Source: Sphingomonas zeae (GTDB lineage Bacteria; Pseudomonadota; Alphaproteobacteria; Sphingomonadales; Sphingomonadaceae). From it: a DNA stretch of 64,000 bases. Both the position numbers and the translations under genes were made by a program. Under the pieces are notes generated by a model that did not search any database, was not told the DNA's origin, and saw only the letters and a program-made list of their open reading frames with translations. This document shows, piece by piece, positions 51,884-59,905 of this stretch. The DNA lies in the NCBI RefSeq assembly GCF_014197135.1, contig NZ_JACIFA010000009.1:62001-126000 (forward strand). Reading direction: 5' to 3'. Every line of letters starts with the position of its first letter. Positions within the stretch are counted from its first letter, which is position 1.

Positions 51884-52768
51884 TCATCGTCGGGCGAATG
51901 AGTCTCTAACGCGCTTGGCGCGCCAGGCATCGTTCCAGTCGTTGTGAACATCGGGCACATGTGCCACAAGTTCACGGCGGTGACGGGACAGGTGCTCGCG
52001 TGCCTTCTCAAGGAGCCGCGCTGCCGCCGGCCCGCGATCGGCATAGACGATGATCCTGCGCACTTTTTCGGGGATAGCGACGAATGCGAGCCGTTCCACG
52101 CCGCCCAGCGCCCAGGTCGGCGTACCGAACCAGTGCATCGCAGACAGTGCGTCCTCAATGCCTTCGGCGAGACCAAGTTCGTCCGTCGCGGGTGCAAGCC
52201 TGATGGCGCCGGTACCTAGGAGTCCGAGCGCAACTTTGGGCTTCGGGATTGGCTTGTGAAGGATGTCGACCGGATCGAGGAAGGTCCGCTGCACCGCGAT
52301 CACGCCCAGGTCACTTTCTACGGCTGCGATCAATGCGGGCATGACCCGCTTGTCGGAGCCAGAGCCAAGCACGGTCTTCGGATTGAACCGTAAGCTTCGC
52401 GGATAGGGTCCGGTCAGTCCGCGGGCGCGCAAATACGTCTCGGCCAGCGTTCCGACGACCGGCTTGCTCGCGTGCCACAATCGAACCGCAAGCGCACTCA
52501 TGTCGCGCCGCGGTTCCTTGGCAGGCATGTCGAGCGGCGCGCGATCATGAAGGCGTTGCCGCTGCAGCGCCTTGAGCACCTCGGCGGTGGTGCACCCGGC
52601 GAAGCAGTGGAACAGGATGGCGCTATCGCCAAGCCTGACCGAGAGGCTGGGCGACACATCGTCATGTGCTGGGCATCGGCATTCGCCACGGGTGCCGCGC
52701 CATACCCCGCCAAGGCGCTCGACGATCGTCTTTGCGCGGACTTCAGCGTCGAGCGGCAGTCTAGGCAT
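51884..52768 (-). CDS. Toprim-domain primase-like protein
   Basis: A 294-residue protein from an ATG at 52768 (GGAG eight bases upstream); a longer start at 52804 is possible. The N-terminus has a CHC2-type zinc finger: GECRCPAHDDVSPSLSVRL and FHCFAGCTTAEVLKAL. A Toprim domain follows (LAEGIEDALSAMHWFGTPTW, IIVYADRGPAAARLLEK), with the catalytic Glu in AEGIED and Asp in YADRG. It may prime DNA synthesis on the plasmid or the transferred strand. The gene is minus-strand, upstream of the HNH, ssb-like and repC genes in the same direction. Confidence 0.85.
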   Translation of the reverse strand: MPRLPLDAEVRAKTIVERLGGVWRGTRGECRCPAHDDVSPSLSVRLGDSAILFHCFAGCTTAEVLKALQRQRLHDRAPLDMPAKEPRRDMSALAVRLWHASKPVVGTLAETYLRARGLTGPYPRSLRFNPKTVLGSGSDKRVMPALIAAVESDLGVIAVQRTFLDPVDILHKPIPKPKVALGLLGTGAIRLAPATDELGLAEGIEDALSAMHWFGTPTWALGGVERLAFVAIPEKVRRIIVYADRGPAAARLLEKAREHLSRHRRELVAHVPDVHNDWNDAWRAKRVRDSFARR

Positions 52769-52942
52769 CGGCCGAGCTCCGGCATCGTGCTGGACTGCGA
52801 TCATTTCCTGACACTCCGGTAACTTCGAACCGCAGGGTCATCGTCGCCCTCGCCTCTGGACGGCGAGCGAAGAGCCAAAGACTGAAAGGAACTGATCTCG
52901 TGCGCGCGCGGCGTCGCCGCATGAACGCCCTTGGGCGGCTAG

Positions 52943-53386
52943 CTAACCGTAACGTCCTGTGAAGAGGTCGCCGAGCGCGCGGCGTCGAAAGGCGTTCCAC
53001 CACCGACGGCGACGATGTTCTGGCGCATCGTGGATCATGTGGCAGCGCGGACAGAGGGCGGCGAGGTTTCGCCAACGCGGACCGCTGAAACTCGGATCGT
53101 GATTGAGATGCGCTGTGGCCAGGTAGACCGGTCTGCGCGTGATGCAGATCGCGTCTAGAGCAACAAAAGCGGGAGGCCGTCGCAACACGCGGCCGCGTCC
53201 ATCCCGCCAGGAACGCCCGTCTGCGTCCCACCAGACCCCTTTCGCATCCTTGAGCTGAGCAACGTGTCGGCCATGCGGCCGTCCGCAATGTTCGCAACGA
53301 CCACTTGCACGTTCGAAGCGTACGATCCGGCTGATCTCGGGCCAGTCGATCGGATAAAGCCAGCGATGTTCCGGACGGATCGGCAT
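52943..53386 (-). CDS. HNH endonuclease family protein
   Basis: About 147 residues from the ATG at 53386 (MPIRPEHRWLYPIDWPEIS); a start at 53404 would add MIQNRR. A Cys pair GRCEHCGRPHG opens the zinc site. The HNH core is LATAHLNHDPSFSG, with WRNLAALCPRCHMIHDAPEH closing the Cys4 site and supplying the last His. Related proteins are widespread on sphingomonad plasmids and may be nucleases or DNA-repair enzymes. The gene is co-directional with the Toprim gene but separated by about 170 bases. Confidence 0.85.
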   Translation of the reverse strand: MPIRPEHRWLYPIDWPEISRIVRFERASGRCEHCGRPHGRHVAQLKDAKGVWWDADGRSWRDGRGRVLRRPPAFVALDAICITRRPVYLATAHLNHDPSFSGPRWRNLAALCPRCHMIHDAPEHRRRRWWNAFRRRALGDLFTGRYG

Positions 53387-53509
53387 GCGACGATTCTGAA
53401 TCATGCGCACCGAGAACGAAAGGAGAAAATGCGGCGAATGATCTGCCGATCCCGGCATACCGAGTTTGAAAGGGCGTGACGACCGCCAGCCGATCGCTTG
53501 GCCAGAGCC

Positions 53510-53833
53510 TCACACCTGTTCGCCGGTACTTTTGGCCAGAACCGAAAAGGTGTCGGCGATGAGCTCTGTTCGGTAGCCTGTATCATTGGTGTCGCCATGC
53601 TGCCCCTCGCGCACGCGTCCTGTGATATGGACAAGATCACCGACGCCGGCAACCTCCAGTTGGTTGGTCAGGTTCGAGAAACACACGACGCTATTCCATA
53701 GGGTATCCTGCTTCCATTCGTCGCCATCACGTCGGTTGTAATTTGCTGCAACGTTCACGAACGTGACCTTTTCTCGCCTGTTGATCTTGCCGACACGCCC
53801 GATGATGCGGAATTCAGCGATATTCTGGGGCAT
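53510..53833 (-). CDS. SSB-like OB-fold protein
   Basis: A 107-residue protein from the ATG at 53833 (GGAG nine bases upstream). It starts MPQNIAEFRIIGRVGKINRR and has the OB-fold pattern VTFVNVAANYNRR, TLWNSVVCFSNLTNQLE and GDLVHITGRVREGQ. It lacks the acidic tip DDDIPF and is shorter than the first SSB in the window. It could be a plasmid-specific SSB paralogue of the single-domain type. The first 8 codons of a longer upstream frame are not supported. Confidence 0.82.
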   Translation of the reverse strand: MPQNIAEFRIIGRVGKINRREKVTFVNVAANYNRRDGDEWKQDTLWNSVVCFSNLTNQLEVAGVGDLVHITGRVREGQHGDTNDTGYRTELIADTFSVLAKSTGEQV

Positions 53834-53882
53834 GATGCTCTTCTCCAGTGACTCACTCAATTGAACAGGCGGGGTCGCGCGA

Positions 53883-54524
53883 TCAGTCGCTCTTTGTCAG
53901 CGCGCGCGGCTGGAAATGGTATTTCGTGACGTTCTGAGGTGTTGCGTAGGTCTCGTACGCCGCCAGCCAGTCGCGACTGATGGCTCGTTGCGCGGTTGCT
54001 AGCGGAAGCCGGTGCTCGCACACGAGCCGCCACAGAACGAAGGCGAGTGCATTCTTGTCATCCGCATTCGCTTGTCCGCGGCGCGGTTGAAGCCAGAGAT
54101 TGCCGGCATCGAATGGTGCGCCGCCTAGAGAAATCGGAATGAGGTGATCAAGCTCATAGTCGGCCAATCGTCCGTCTGGATATTGCGCCTGCATCATCCG
54201 CCGCTTCAGGGGACCGGTGACACCGTAGGAGGGGCGCATCGATCGGGAATATCCCGGTCGACAGATCGTCCTCCCAATGTTCCCTTGCGTGATGCGAGCG
54301 TCGATCGAGCCTCTCACATCGGGCGGCGGCAATCGTCCATCGATACCCAGCGGAAGCGGCGGACGCAGGATCGTCGACGCGAGACTCTGGACAGCCTCGC
54401 AAAACGGCTCATCGCATCGGGCGTTTCCCGAAAACGGCGCGCCAATCGCATGGCTCAAACCGCCGTGCCACCATGCAAGTACGGCAAGCACCCCTGCACC
54501 GACGATCAGCGCCAGCCACCTCAT
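53883..54524 (-). CDS. Membrane-anchored HNH-like protein
   Basis: From the ATG at 54524 (AAAGG upstream) it is 213 residues, starting MRWLALIVGAGVLAVLAWWH, a single N-terminal membrane helix. The soluble part would be periplasmic and carries YELDHLIPISLGGAPFDAGN followed by LWLQPRRGQANADDKNALAF. These form the core of an HNH nuclease-like fold, with His in DHLIP. Two Cys in RCDEPFCEAVQ suggest a disulfide, in line with export. An exported HNH-like protein beside replication genes is unusual. Substrate is unknown. Confidence 0.7.
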   Translation of the reverse strand: MRWLALIVGAGVLAVLAWWHGGLSHAIGAPFSGNARCDEPFCEAVQSLASTILRPPLPLGIDGRLPPPDVRGSIDARITQGNIGRTICRPGYSRSMRPSYGVTGPLKRRMMQAQYPDGRLADYELDHLIPISLGGAPFDAGNLWLQPRRGQANADDKNALAFVLWRLVCEHRLPLATAQRAISRDWLAAYETYATPQNVTKYHFQPRALTKSD

Positions 54525-54629
54525 CGCCCGCCTTTGGGACCGCAGGTGCAGGTGAAAATCTGAATGGATCCGTGTCGAGACATAGTCCACGTTTACCACA
54601 GGACGTTATTGGACGCCAAGTCAGGTTTG

Positions 54630-55877
54630 TCAGTGTGCTGCCATTCGTTCGGTCCGGAATCCCCACAGGCTCTTTGCAAGATCGAGTTCGTCGCGCTTTG
54701 CCTTGCCGATCATTCCCGTGAAATATGCGCCTGGCGTCAGCCGAATTTCCGACCGCGAATGGCGTTCGGCGGTAATCATGATCGCCACCGCTGCGGCATC
54801 CGGCCCAAGCTTTTCCAAGGCGTCCACATAGACCCCGATGCGGATCCCGAGATCGTTGCGCAGCCGAGAGGCGGCCCGATGAATATCGGACCACGCGGGT
54901 CTGCTGTTGCCGACGTACATCGCGGTGGTCGGGAACATCTCCATCAACTCTGCTGGACGAGTGTTGAAGCGACTGTTCGACGGTGACGCCGAGAGGTCGG
55001 CTGGAGGTGGAGCGGAACCGATTGGATCAGAACTACAAGCTCGCTCAGCCCGTACATCTTTGATGGGGTGAGGGCTGGTTTGTATATGTATGAAGGGCTC
55101 ATTTTTTGACCCTGACCCATCATTATCTTCAGGAAACATACATTCGTCGATGGTCGTGGCAACGAGTTGCTCGACGTGCGGCAAACGGCTGAGTGCAGCC
55201 CGATAGAGATCACTGTCACGCACGGAACGCGCCTGCGCTGCAGCTTCAGCCACGCTATCGATGGCTTCCTGGAGGGCAAACCACCGCGGGCCCGTCAACC
55301 GCATATCGGCTGCTTGCGCGAGTGCCTGACCAACAATCCGGCTAACGCGGGCAATCTCCTGCCGACCCTCCTTGAAGAGCCGAGATTGTGCCGAATAGGC
55401 ATCGGCGCGCTCGCGAAGCTCCTCGAAGCGGATGCGAAGCGGCGAGAGGTCGACACCAAAGGCGGTTGAGATTGCACCCGTATGATCACGGCGGCCTGTG
55501 CGCCGTCCATGAGCGCTGTCGCGCGCGAGGATCAGTCCGAGCGCTCTGAGCTGCCGGAGACGGGCTTTGATCGCACTGACCGTCTTGCCGGCGTCCTCAG
55601 CGAGCGTGAGGTTGCTTGGCCAGGCGATCGGCGTGCGCCCTTCCTTCCAATCATCGGCATGGGTGTAGCTGATGAGGTGTTCGAGCGTCTGTAGCGCACC
55701 GATCCCAACGCCTAGCGCCGCTGCTGAGCGCTTGACGACGGCGAACACCGCTTTCCGGTCGACCGTCGTCGGCGCATCGACAATCCTAGTCTCGAGCGCG
55801 CGTGCGATCTGGCGGGAGAAGGCCGTGATCGGTCGGGCTCCCGTTCCCCCCGTAAAGGCATTCTGGGTATAGGTCAT
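54630..55877 (-). CDS. repC: RepC-type plasmid replication initiator
   Basis: A 415-residue protein from the ATG at 55877 (GAGGGG seven bases upstream). The N-terminal winged-helix region (KRSAAALGVGIGALQTLEHL, IAWPSNLTLAEDAGKTVSAI and RLRQLRALGLILARDSAHGR, then TAFGVDLSPLRIRFEEL) is characteristic of RepC. The C-terminus (WSDIHRAASRLRNDLGIRIG, VAIMITAERHSRSEIRLTPG, AYFTGMIGKAKRDELDLAK) also fits. RepC normally starts replication from within its own gene in repABC plasmids, but here no repA-repB pair precedes it. Iterons lie 290 bases upstream. Confidence 0.88.
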   Translation of the reverse strand: MTYTQNAFTGGTGARPITAFSRQIARALETRIVDAPTTVDRKAVFAVVKRSAAALGVGIGALQTLEHLISYTHADDWKEGRTPIAWPSNLTLAEDAGKTVSAIKARLRQLRALGLILARDSAHGRRTGRRDHTGAISTAFGVDLSPLRIRFEELRERADAYSAQSRLFKEGRQEIARVSRIVGQALAQAADMRLTGPRWFALQEAIDSVAEAAAQARSVRDSDLYRAALSRLPHVEQLVATTIDECMFPEDNDGSGSKNEPFIHIQTSPHPIKDVRAERACSSDPIGSAPPPADLSASPSNSRFNTRPAELMEMFPTTAMYVGNSRPAWSDIHRAASRLRNDLGIRIGVYVDALEKLGPDAAAVAIMITAERHSRSEIRLTPGAYFTGMIGKAKRDELDLAKSLWGFRTERMAAH

Positions 55878-56168
55878 CGTTCGTCCCCTCGTTCGAGGGG
55901 CCGTCAGCAGGCAAAACAGAGGCGTGGCGCGAAGCGCGCTCCCTTGAACCGAGGCTCGGAAACCGGTACGTGGAAGATCTCTGAGTGACCGGTCAGCGTT
56001 TGGCGACGCTGCCACGTTGCGATTTCTGGGTGCCCGGCCTTCGTGCCGGGCATTCGTTTATGTGCTCACGGCCACCCTTTCTGTTCGGTCTCACGCTGGC
56101 CGCCGAGCGGCCGCGGAGAACATTAAGGGACGATGCCAGCCCAATCAGGGGTTCGGAAGCGGGCACGA

Positions 56169-56336
56169 CTCGTGCTTTCGCGGACCGAAGCGAGAAAAAG
56201 TTCGTGCTTTGACGGACCGACGCGGAGTCCGTTCGTGCTTTGACGGACGTCCATTCGTGTTTTGGAGGACGCTACTTCGTGCTTTGACGGACGAAAGTTC
56301 GTGCTTTGAGGGACGCTCGTTCGTGTTCTCGCGGAC
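56169..56336 (+). repeat. Seven iterons, consensus TTCGTGCTTTGACGGAC, 22-base phasing
   Basis: Seven 17-bp direct repeats start at 56169, 56201, 56232, 56254, 56276, 56298 and 56320. The last five are spaced exactly 22 bases apart, about two helical turns, so all sites face the same side of the helix. Perfect copies are at 56201, 56232 and 56276; the others have one to four changes. They end 12 bases from the repA stop codon. These are the expected binding sites for RepA and mark the vegetative origin. Confidence 0.9.
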
Positions 56337-56347
56337 CGGTCCGCGAA

Positions 56348-57238
56348 TCAGTCGCGAATCGCGTCGCTGGTCGTCTGCTCGGCCGACAGAAGGGCCTTTT
56401 TCGGCGTCAACGTGACCAGGGAAGGGGCCGCGACCCTGCGTTTCGGGGCGTCCACTGCAGGAGCATCTGCTTCGTTGAGCAAAACCCGGTAGTCAGGAAT
56501 CGAGTCCAGGTCCGCGATGCCACGCAGAACGTGGCGAAAATGCTTCAGCGTGTTCTGATAGCCAAGCTGAAGGCGCAAATCGTTCAATCCGATCTGCACG
56601 GGACCATCGATACAGGTGGAGCGCGCGACTTCGTAAAGTCGTCGTTCGACTGGACCAAGCTGGAAATAGTCCGGCGAATATTCGAGGACCCGGCGATCGC
56701 GCAGGATCGCACGGTATAGCCAGTCACAAAGGCGGACTTTCACGCCCTTGAGACGTGGTTCACCGGTCCGTGTCTTCGTATATTGGAGTTGCGCCTCGGA
56801 CAGCCACGAGAAGAAGCCCGTCTGGCCTTCGCCACCGGCTTCGATGTTCGTCTTGATCTGCGTACCCTGAAGCCGTCCTAACGCATCAGAGAGGCGTGTA
56901 TAGGAGCGTGCAGAACCGCTGACCCCCGTCACTCGGAAGAGGTCGTGGGCCGTAAAGTAGAACTCCTGGGCCACGCGCTCGCCTGCATCCATCTTCGAGA
57001 CAAGCAAGCTCGCGATATACAGTAGGATCTCCTTGTCATAGATTGTGGCAACACCGCTGGGACCAGGGCCGATCTCTATGGAAACACTGTCAGTCTTATA
57101 GACTAAGGAGCGCTTCAGCGCAGTCTTCGACAGCGAAAAGAAGGGATAGGCCATGAGTGAGTGCTCACCGCGAACCTCGGTGAGGAGCGGACTGTCGAGG
57201 ACGAAGAGGTCGCCCTGCGTGGGAGAGGTGCCCGTCAT
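56348..57238 (-). CDS. repA: RepA, replication initiator protein A (RPA family)
   Basis: About 296 residues from the ATG at 57238; a TTG at 57247 would add three codons. The pattern is that of RPA-type initiators: EHSLMAYPFFSLSKTALKRS, ATIYDKEILLYIASLLVSKM, SARSYTRLSDALGRLQGTQI, VRLCDWLYRAILRDRRVLEY and VERRLYEVARSTCIDG. RepA binds iterons and opens the origin. Seven iterons follow the gene and three more lie before it, so RepA probably also represses its own promoter. The C-terminus is low complexity. It lies 0.5 kb upstream of repC. Confidence 0.9.
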   Translation of the reverse strand: MTGTSPTQGDLFVLDSPLLTEVRGEHSLMAYPFFSLSKTALKRSLVYKTDSVSIEIGPGPSGVATIYDKEILLYIASLLVSKMDAGERVAQEFYFTAHDLFRVTGVSGSARSYTRLSDALGRLQGTQIKTNIEAGGEGQTGFFSWLSEAQLQYTKTRTGEPRLKGVKVRLCDWLYRAILRDRRVLEYSPDYFQLGPVERRLYEVARSTCIDGPVQIGLNDLRLQLGYQNTLKHFRHVLRGIADLDSIPDYRVLLNEADAPAVDAPKRRVAAPSLVTLTPKKALLSAEQTTSDAIRD

Positions 57239-57253
57239 GCCGCCCAATCCCGG

Positions 57254-57374
57254 GTCCGCAAAAGCACGAAAGCCCGCTCGCGAAGGTCCGCGAAAACACG
57301 AAGGGCGGGAGTGCCACCGAGGGAAAACGCTCGGAACAGCGCACTATCGGAGTGAAGTTCGTGTTTTTGCGGAC
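57254..57374. repeat. Three additional iterons in the repA promoter region
   Basis: Iteron-type 17-mers are at 57254-57270 and 57286-57302 in reverse orientation (GTCCGCAAAAGCACGAA and GTCCGCGAAAACACGAA) and at 57358-57374 in direct orientation (TTCGTGTTTTTGCGGAC). The remaining 57375-57568 has no supported gene. They lie upstream of the repA start, where they could serve as autoregulatory sites or as extra origin sites that permit DNA looping to the downstream array. Confidence 0.8.
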
Positions 57375-57568
57375 CGACCGCGCGCCCGATGCTGGGAGCC
57401 ACGCGGAGGGTCGTTTCGACATGGAGTTCGCGCAGATTCATACGAGCCGCTGTAACAGGTTGGCGCCGCAGTTCACAGTCGTTGCTCGGGCAGGTCGCGC
57501 GTTCCTGCTACTGCTGCAAGCGCCATAGGGTCTCCTAAGTGGCTCACTAACGCGTCTCTCATCGCCGG

Positions 57569-58027
57569 CTATCCGGTCGCGCGGGACGATGCGATCTGGA
57601 GATCGAGCCACTCCTCTGCGGCATTCCTCAGCCGTGGAAGCATCGACACGTTCGCTCGGCGCCGATCTGCCGGGTCGGGGATGCGCTCTATATAGCCGAC
57701 CGCTTCAAGCTGCTCGATATGCCTGAGCGCAGTGGTCATTGACGCCCCGCTGAGGGAGCAGAGTTGCGACACCGCGATGTCACGGTGCTCGCCCTGCGCT
57801 ACATAGAGCTCAAGGATCATATCCCAGCTGGGATCGAGGAAGCGCGCCCCGGAAAAGCAGCGGGTGCGTCGACGGCGCCCGGCCAAAATCGCCTTAGCTT
57901 CGCCAAGGCGCAGGTCCGCGATCGTGCCCCCGGCAGCGGCGGCAGATAGCAGGCTTTCCTCGACGGCCTTACGCGGAAGACGGACGATGACGTCGATCAG
58001 TTCGTCGCCCGCTGATGCTGAAGCCAT
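57569..58027 (-). CDS. MarR-like winged-helix regulator
   Basis: A 152-residue protein. The C-terminal 90 residues hold a winged helix (MILELYVAQGEHRDIAVSQL, CSLSGASMTTALRHIEQLEA, VGYIERIPDPADRRRANVSM), including the characteristic D-x-R-R-R wing. The N-terminus has a helical region and a basic RRRRTRCFSG linker. Its start lies 31 bases inside the end of the neighbouring membrane-protein gene, so translation is linked. In sphingomonads this type occurs with a LuxR-like membrane protein and small unknowns, as here. Target unknown. Confidence 0.8.
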   Translation of the reverse strand: MASASAGDELIDVIVRLPRKAVEESLLSAAAAGGTIADLRLGEAKAILAGRRRRTRCFSGARFLDPSWDMILELYVAQGEHRDIAVSQLCSLSGASMTTALRHIEQLEAVGYIERIPDPADRRRANVSMLPRLRNAAEEWLDLQIASSRATG

Positions 58028-58479
58028 GATCGTCGCGATCCATTTTTCAGATAGGGCGCAGCATCACGCGGCAATCGCATCGTTCCCAGCGCAAGCGCGC
58101 CAAGCGCGAGATAGGCGTAGATACCGAGACCTGTGTGATAGGCGAAGAGTGGAATGCCGGGCAGTAACGCTCCGCACAGGCTCATAAACAGGCCGCCCAG
58201 CGCGAAGCCGGCTGCCCAGATCGGCCAGAAACGGATAGTCGTCACACCTAACCAAAAGAAGCCGCAGGCGACTCCCAGGTCCACAACCAACGTTGGAAAG
58301 TGCCCGGGATCCCAAGCGACCTTGGTAGAATAAACGCGCAGACCGGTCGTGAGAGCGAAGCCCGCCAAGTTTATTAAAACACCCAGTCGCTCAGGCCTCC
58401 CGCCGCGTACGAGAGCGAACAGAAGAACCACTGCCATTATCGCATTGAACAGTAAGGCGAGTAGAACTTCCACTTTCAT
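57997..58479 (-). CDS. Polytopic membrane protein, 160 residues
   Basis: About five hydrophobic helices are visible. They include VLLALLFNAIMAVVLLFALV, RLGVLINLAGFALTTGLRVY, FPTLVVDLGVACGFFWLGVT, FWPIWAAGFALGGLFMSLCG and YHTGLGIYAYLALGALALG. No transport motif is recognised. It ends inside the start of the MarR-like gene and starts 13 bases after the stop of the 115-residue gene. A cofactor or partner relationship with the LuxR-TM and MarR-like proteins is a plausible but unproven inference. Confidence 0.7.
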   Translation of the reverse strand: MKVEVLLALLFNAIMAVVLLFALVRGGRPERLGVLINLAGFALTTGLRVYSTKVAWDPGHFPTLVVDLGVACGFFWLGVTTIRFWPIWAAGFALGGLFMSLCGALLPGIPLFAYHTGLGIYAYLALGALALGTMRLPRDAAPYLKNGSRRSWLQHQRATN

Positions 58480-58492
58480 ACGCGGGTTCGCT

Positions 58493-58840
58493 TCAGGCAG
58501 TGGCCACTTCGACCGGTGATTCGATTTCGGCGTTCATCGGCGGCTTTGGGAGATTTTCTCCCCAGCTCGTCTCGTTCAGGCCGAGATGACGGCCGACCCG
58601 CTCCGTGAAGGGGTGAGCCCGCATCGCCATCTGATCCTGACCTTCGACCAGAGCAGCGAGCGCAGCTACCGTCGCTTTGACGGTTCGCTGCGCCATCGCC
58701 GGCGAGAGCCGATGAACCTCCGTCGCATCGAGCGTCGTCAAGAGGAACTGGGCGGTGTCGCGCGCCGCCAGGTTGATCGATCGCTCCGCCTTGCGAAGTT
58801 CATCCGCCACGATGCGACCAGTATTCTCGAGTGCCTGCAT
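58493..58840 (-). CDS. Helical protein of unknown function, 115 residues
   Basis: Starts MQALENTGRIVADELRKAER at an ATG. The whole protein is helical and soluble (SINLAARDTAQFLLTTLDAT, RLSPAMAQRTVKATVAALAA), with a short, variable C-terminus. Heptad-like periodicity suggests oligomer formation. It lies between the LuxR-TM gene and the membrane-protein gene with gaps of 13 to 27 bases, so it belongs to the same operon. No family is recognised. It may be a regulatory subunit. Confidence 0.65.
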   Translation of the reverse strand: MQALENTGRIVADELRKAERSINLAARDTAQFLLTTLDATEVHRLSPAMAQRTVKATVAALAALVEGQDQMAMRAHPFTERVGRHLGLNETSWGENLPKPPMNAEIESPVEVATA

Positions 58841-58867
58841 TACGTCTCCTTGGGCGCCGCAGCGCCG

Positions 58868-59365
58868 CTACCGTACCTTGAGGCCGAGCAGGAACGTCAG
58901 CGTCAGCATCACCATACCCGCGACGGTCAGGCCGATTGGAGTGAGGATCGCAATGATCGCACTCCAGATCGCCGCCTGCTTCCAGGTGAGCATGTTCGCT
59001 GCCGCCCCTGCGGTCGGCAACGGCGGTGGGAGAGGAAAGACGTGCTCATCGCTAGGTAGGACGATTGCAGGGGGCAAAGCCTCTACCCCTGCATCGTGCT
59101 CCGCGACGATCCGGGCGGCGTCGATCCGGCTCGTGGTGCCCAGCAAATTGTTAGCCTTCAACAATTGCTTATCGACAGCGCGGGGACTTGCCCCGGTTAA
59201 CATCGCGATCTCCTTCGAACTTCGATGCTGGTAAACGAGACGGAGGTAGGAGAGCTGCCGTTCGCTCAATTGGTCGACAGGCGATGGTCGGTCAGAGCGC
59301 GCGGGGCTATCCGTGGCGGTTTCGCTGGCATCTGTCTTGTCGTATCCAGCGGGTGATATTTCCAT
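58868..59365 (-). CDS. LuxR-type HTH protein with C-terminal membrane helix
   Basis: A 165-residue protein. After a disordered N-terminus comes a GerE/LuxR helix-turn-helix (QLSERQLSYLRLVYQHRSSK, EIAMLTGASPRAVDKQLLKA, NNLLGTTSRIDAARIV). A Pro-rich linker leads to a C-terminal transmembrane helix (AIWSAIIAILTPIGLTVAGM, then VMLTLTFLLGL). DNA-binding domain in front and membrane anchor behind is unusual and recurs with the same neighbours in sphingomonads. It may be a membrane-tethered regulator of this operon or of the host. The signal is unknown. Confidence 0.78.
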   Translation of the reverse strand: MEISPAGYDKTDASETATDSPARSDRPSPVDQLSERQLSYLRLVYQHRSSKEIAMLTGASPRAVDKQLLKANNLLGTTSRIDAARIVAEHDAGVEALPPAIVLPSDEHVFPLPPPLPTAGAAANMLTWKQAAIWSAIIAILTPIGLTVAGMVMLTLTFLLGLKVR

Positions 59366-59905
59366 GTGTCGACCCTGCAGGATGGAGCGATTCGCCGCCA
59401 GAAGTTCCGTAATCCATGTTGGGACGCGTCGTTCCAGCAGAACAGCCGGCCCGCGGGAAACGAACGGTAGCGAACCGATCCCGCGAAACTGTCATTCAGC
59501 AAACAGGCGGACGTAGCGGCGGGCAGATTGGCTCCCTTGAGATCGGGTGGTTGTCACGGTCGCAGTGCGGTACAGGCCGTCGGCTTTGCCTAGCGTCGCC
59601 GTACCCGCGGTCAGGCCGATCTGGCAGCAAGGGAGGAGAAGCGGCGCCGCCTTCCAAGTACAAGGCGTTAACGACTACCCGGTACAGGTTGTCGCCGGCT
59701 CCCGTACGGGACACGCGTGACCACTGGTACTTGTATCCGGCATGGCGAGCGCGTACATGGAGCGGGCAGGGAGACCTGCAAAGCGACTTATTCCGGCCCC
59801 GTGTTGGATGAGCGCTGTGGCTACCCAGGGTCTCAAACCCTGGTTGCCGGCCACCATTCTCCCTGACACGTTTCTGAGCCGCCCTTCGGGGCGGCTCTTT
59901 TCGTA
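59366..59905. other. Intergenic stretch with a strong hairpin and a plus-strand terminator
   Basis: About 540 bases without a supported gene. At 59825-59843 CCAGGGT-CTCAA-ACCCTGG forms a perfect hairpin within GGCTACCC and GGTTGCC flanks. A plus-strand intrinsic terminator follows at 59876-59901. A terminator with no gene upstream suggests a small RNA transcribed on the plus strand, but no promoter can be fixed. Confidence 0.4.
59876..59901 (+). terminator. Intrinsic terminator (plus strand)
   Basis: GAGCCGCCC, loop TTCG, GGGCGGCTC, then TTTTC: a nine-base-pair stem with a T-tract on the plus strand. It ends five bases before the stop of the DUF3800 gene on the other strand. No plus-strand gene feeds into it, so its transcript is unidentified. 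Confidence 0.8.

Noticed and set aside
59821..59860. tRNA-like segment with a T-arm-like hairpin followed by CCACCA
   Set aside because: Loop does not match the T-loop consensus and no pairing 5' acceptor strand is found at the proper distance on either strand.
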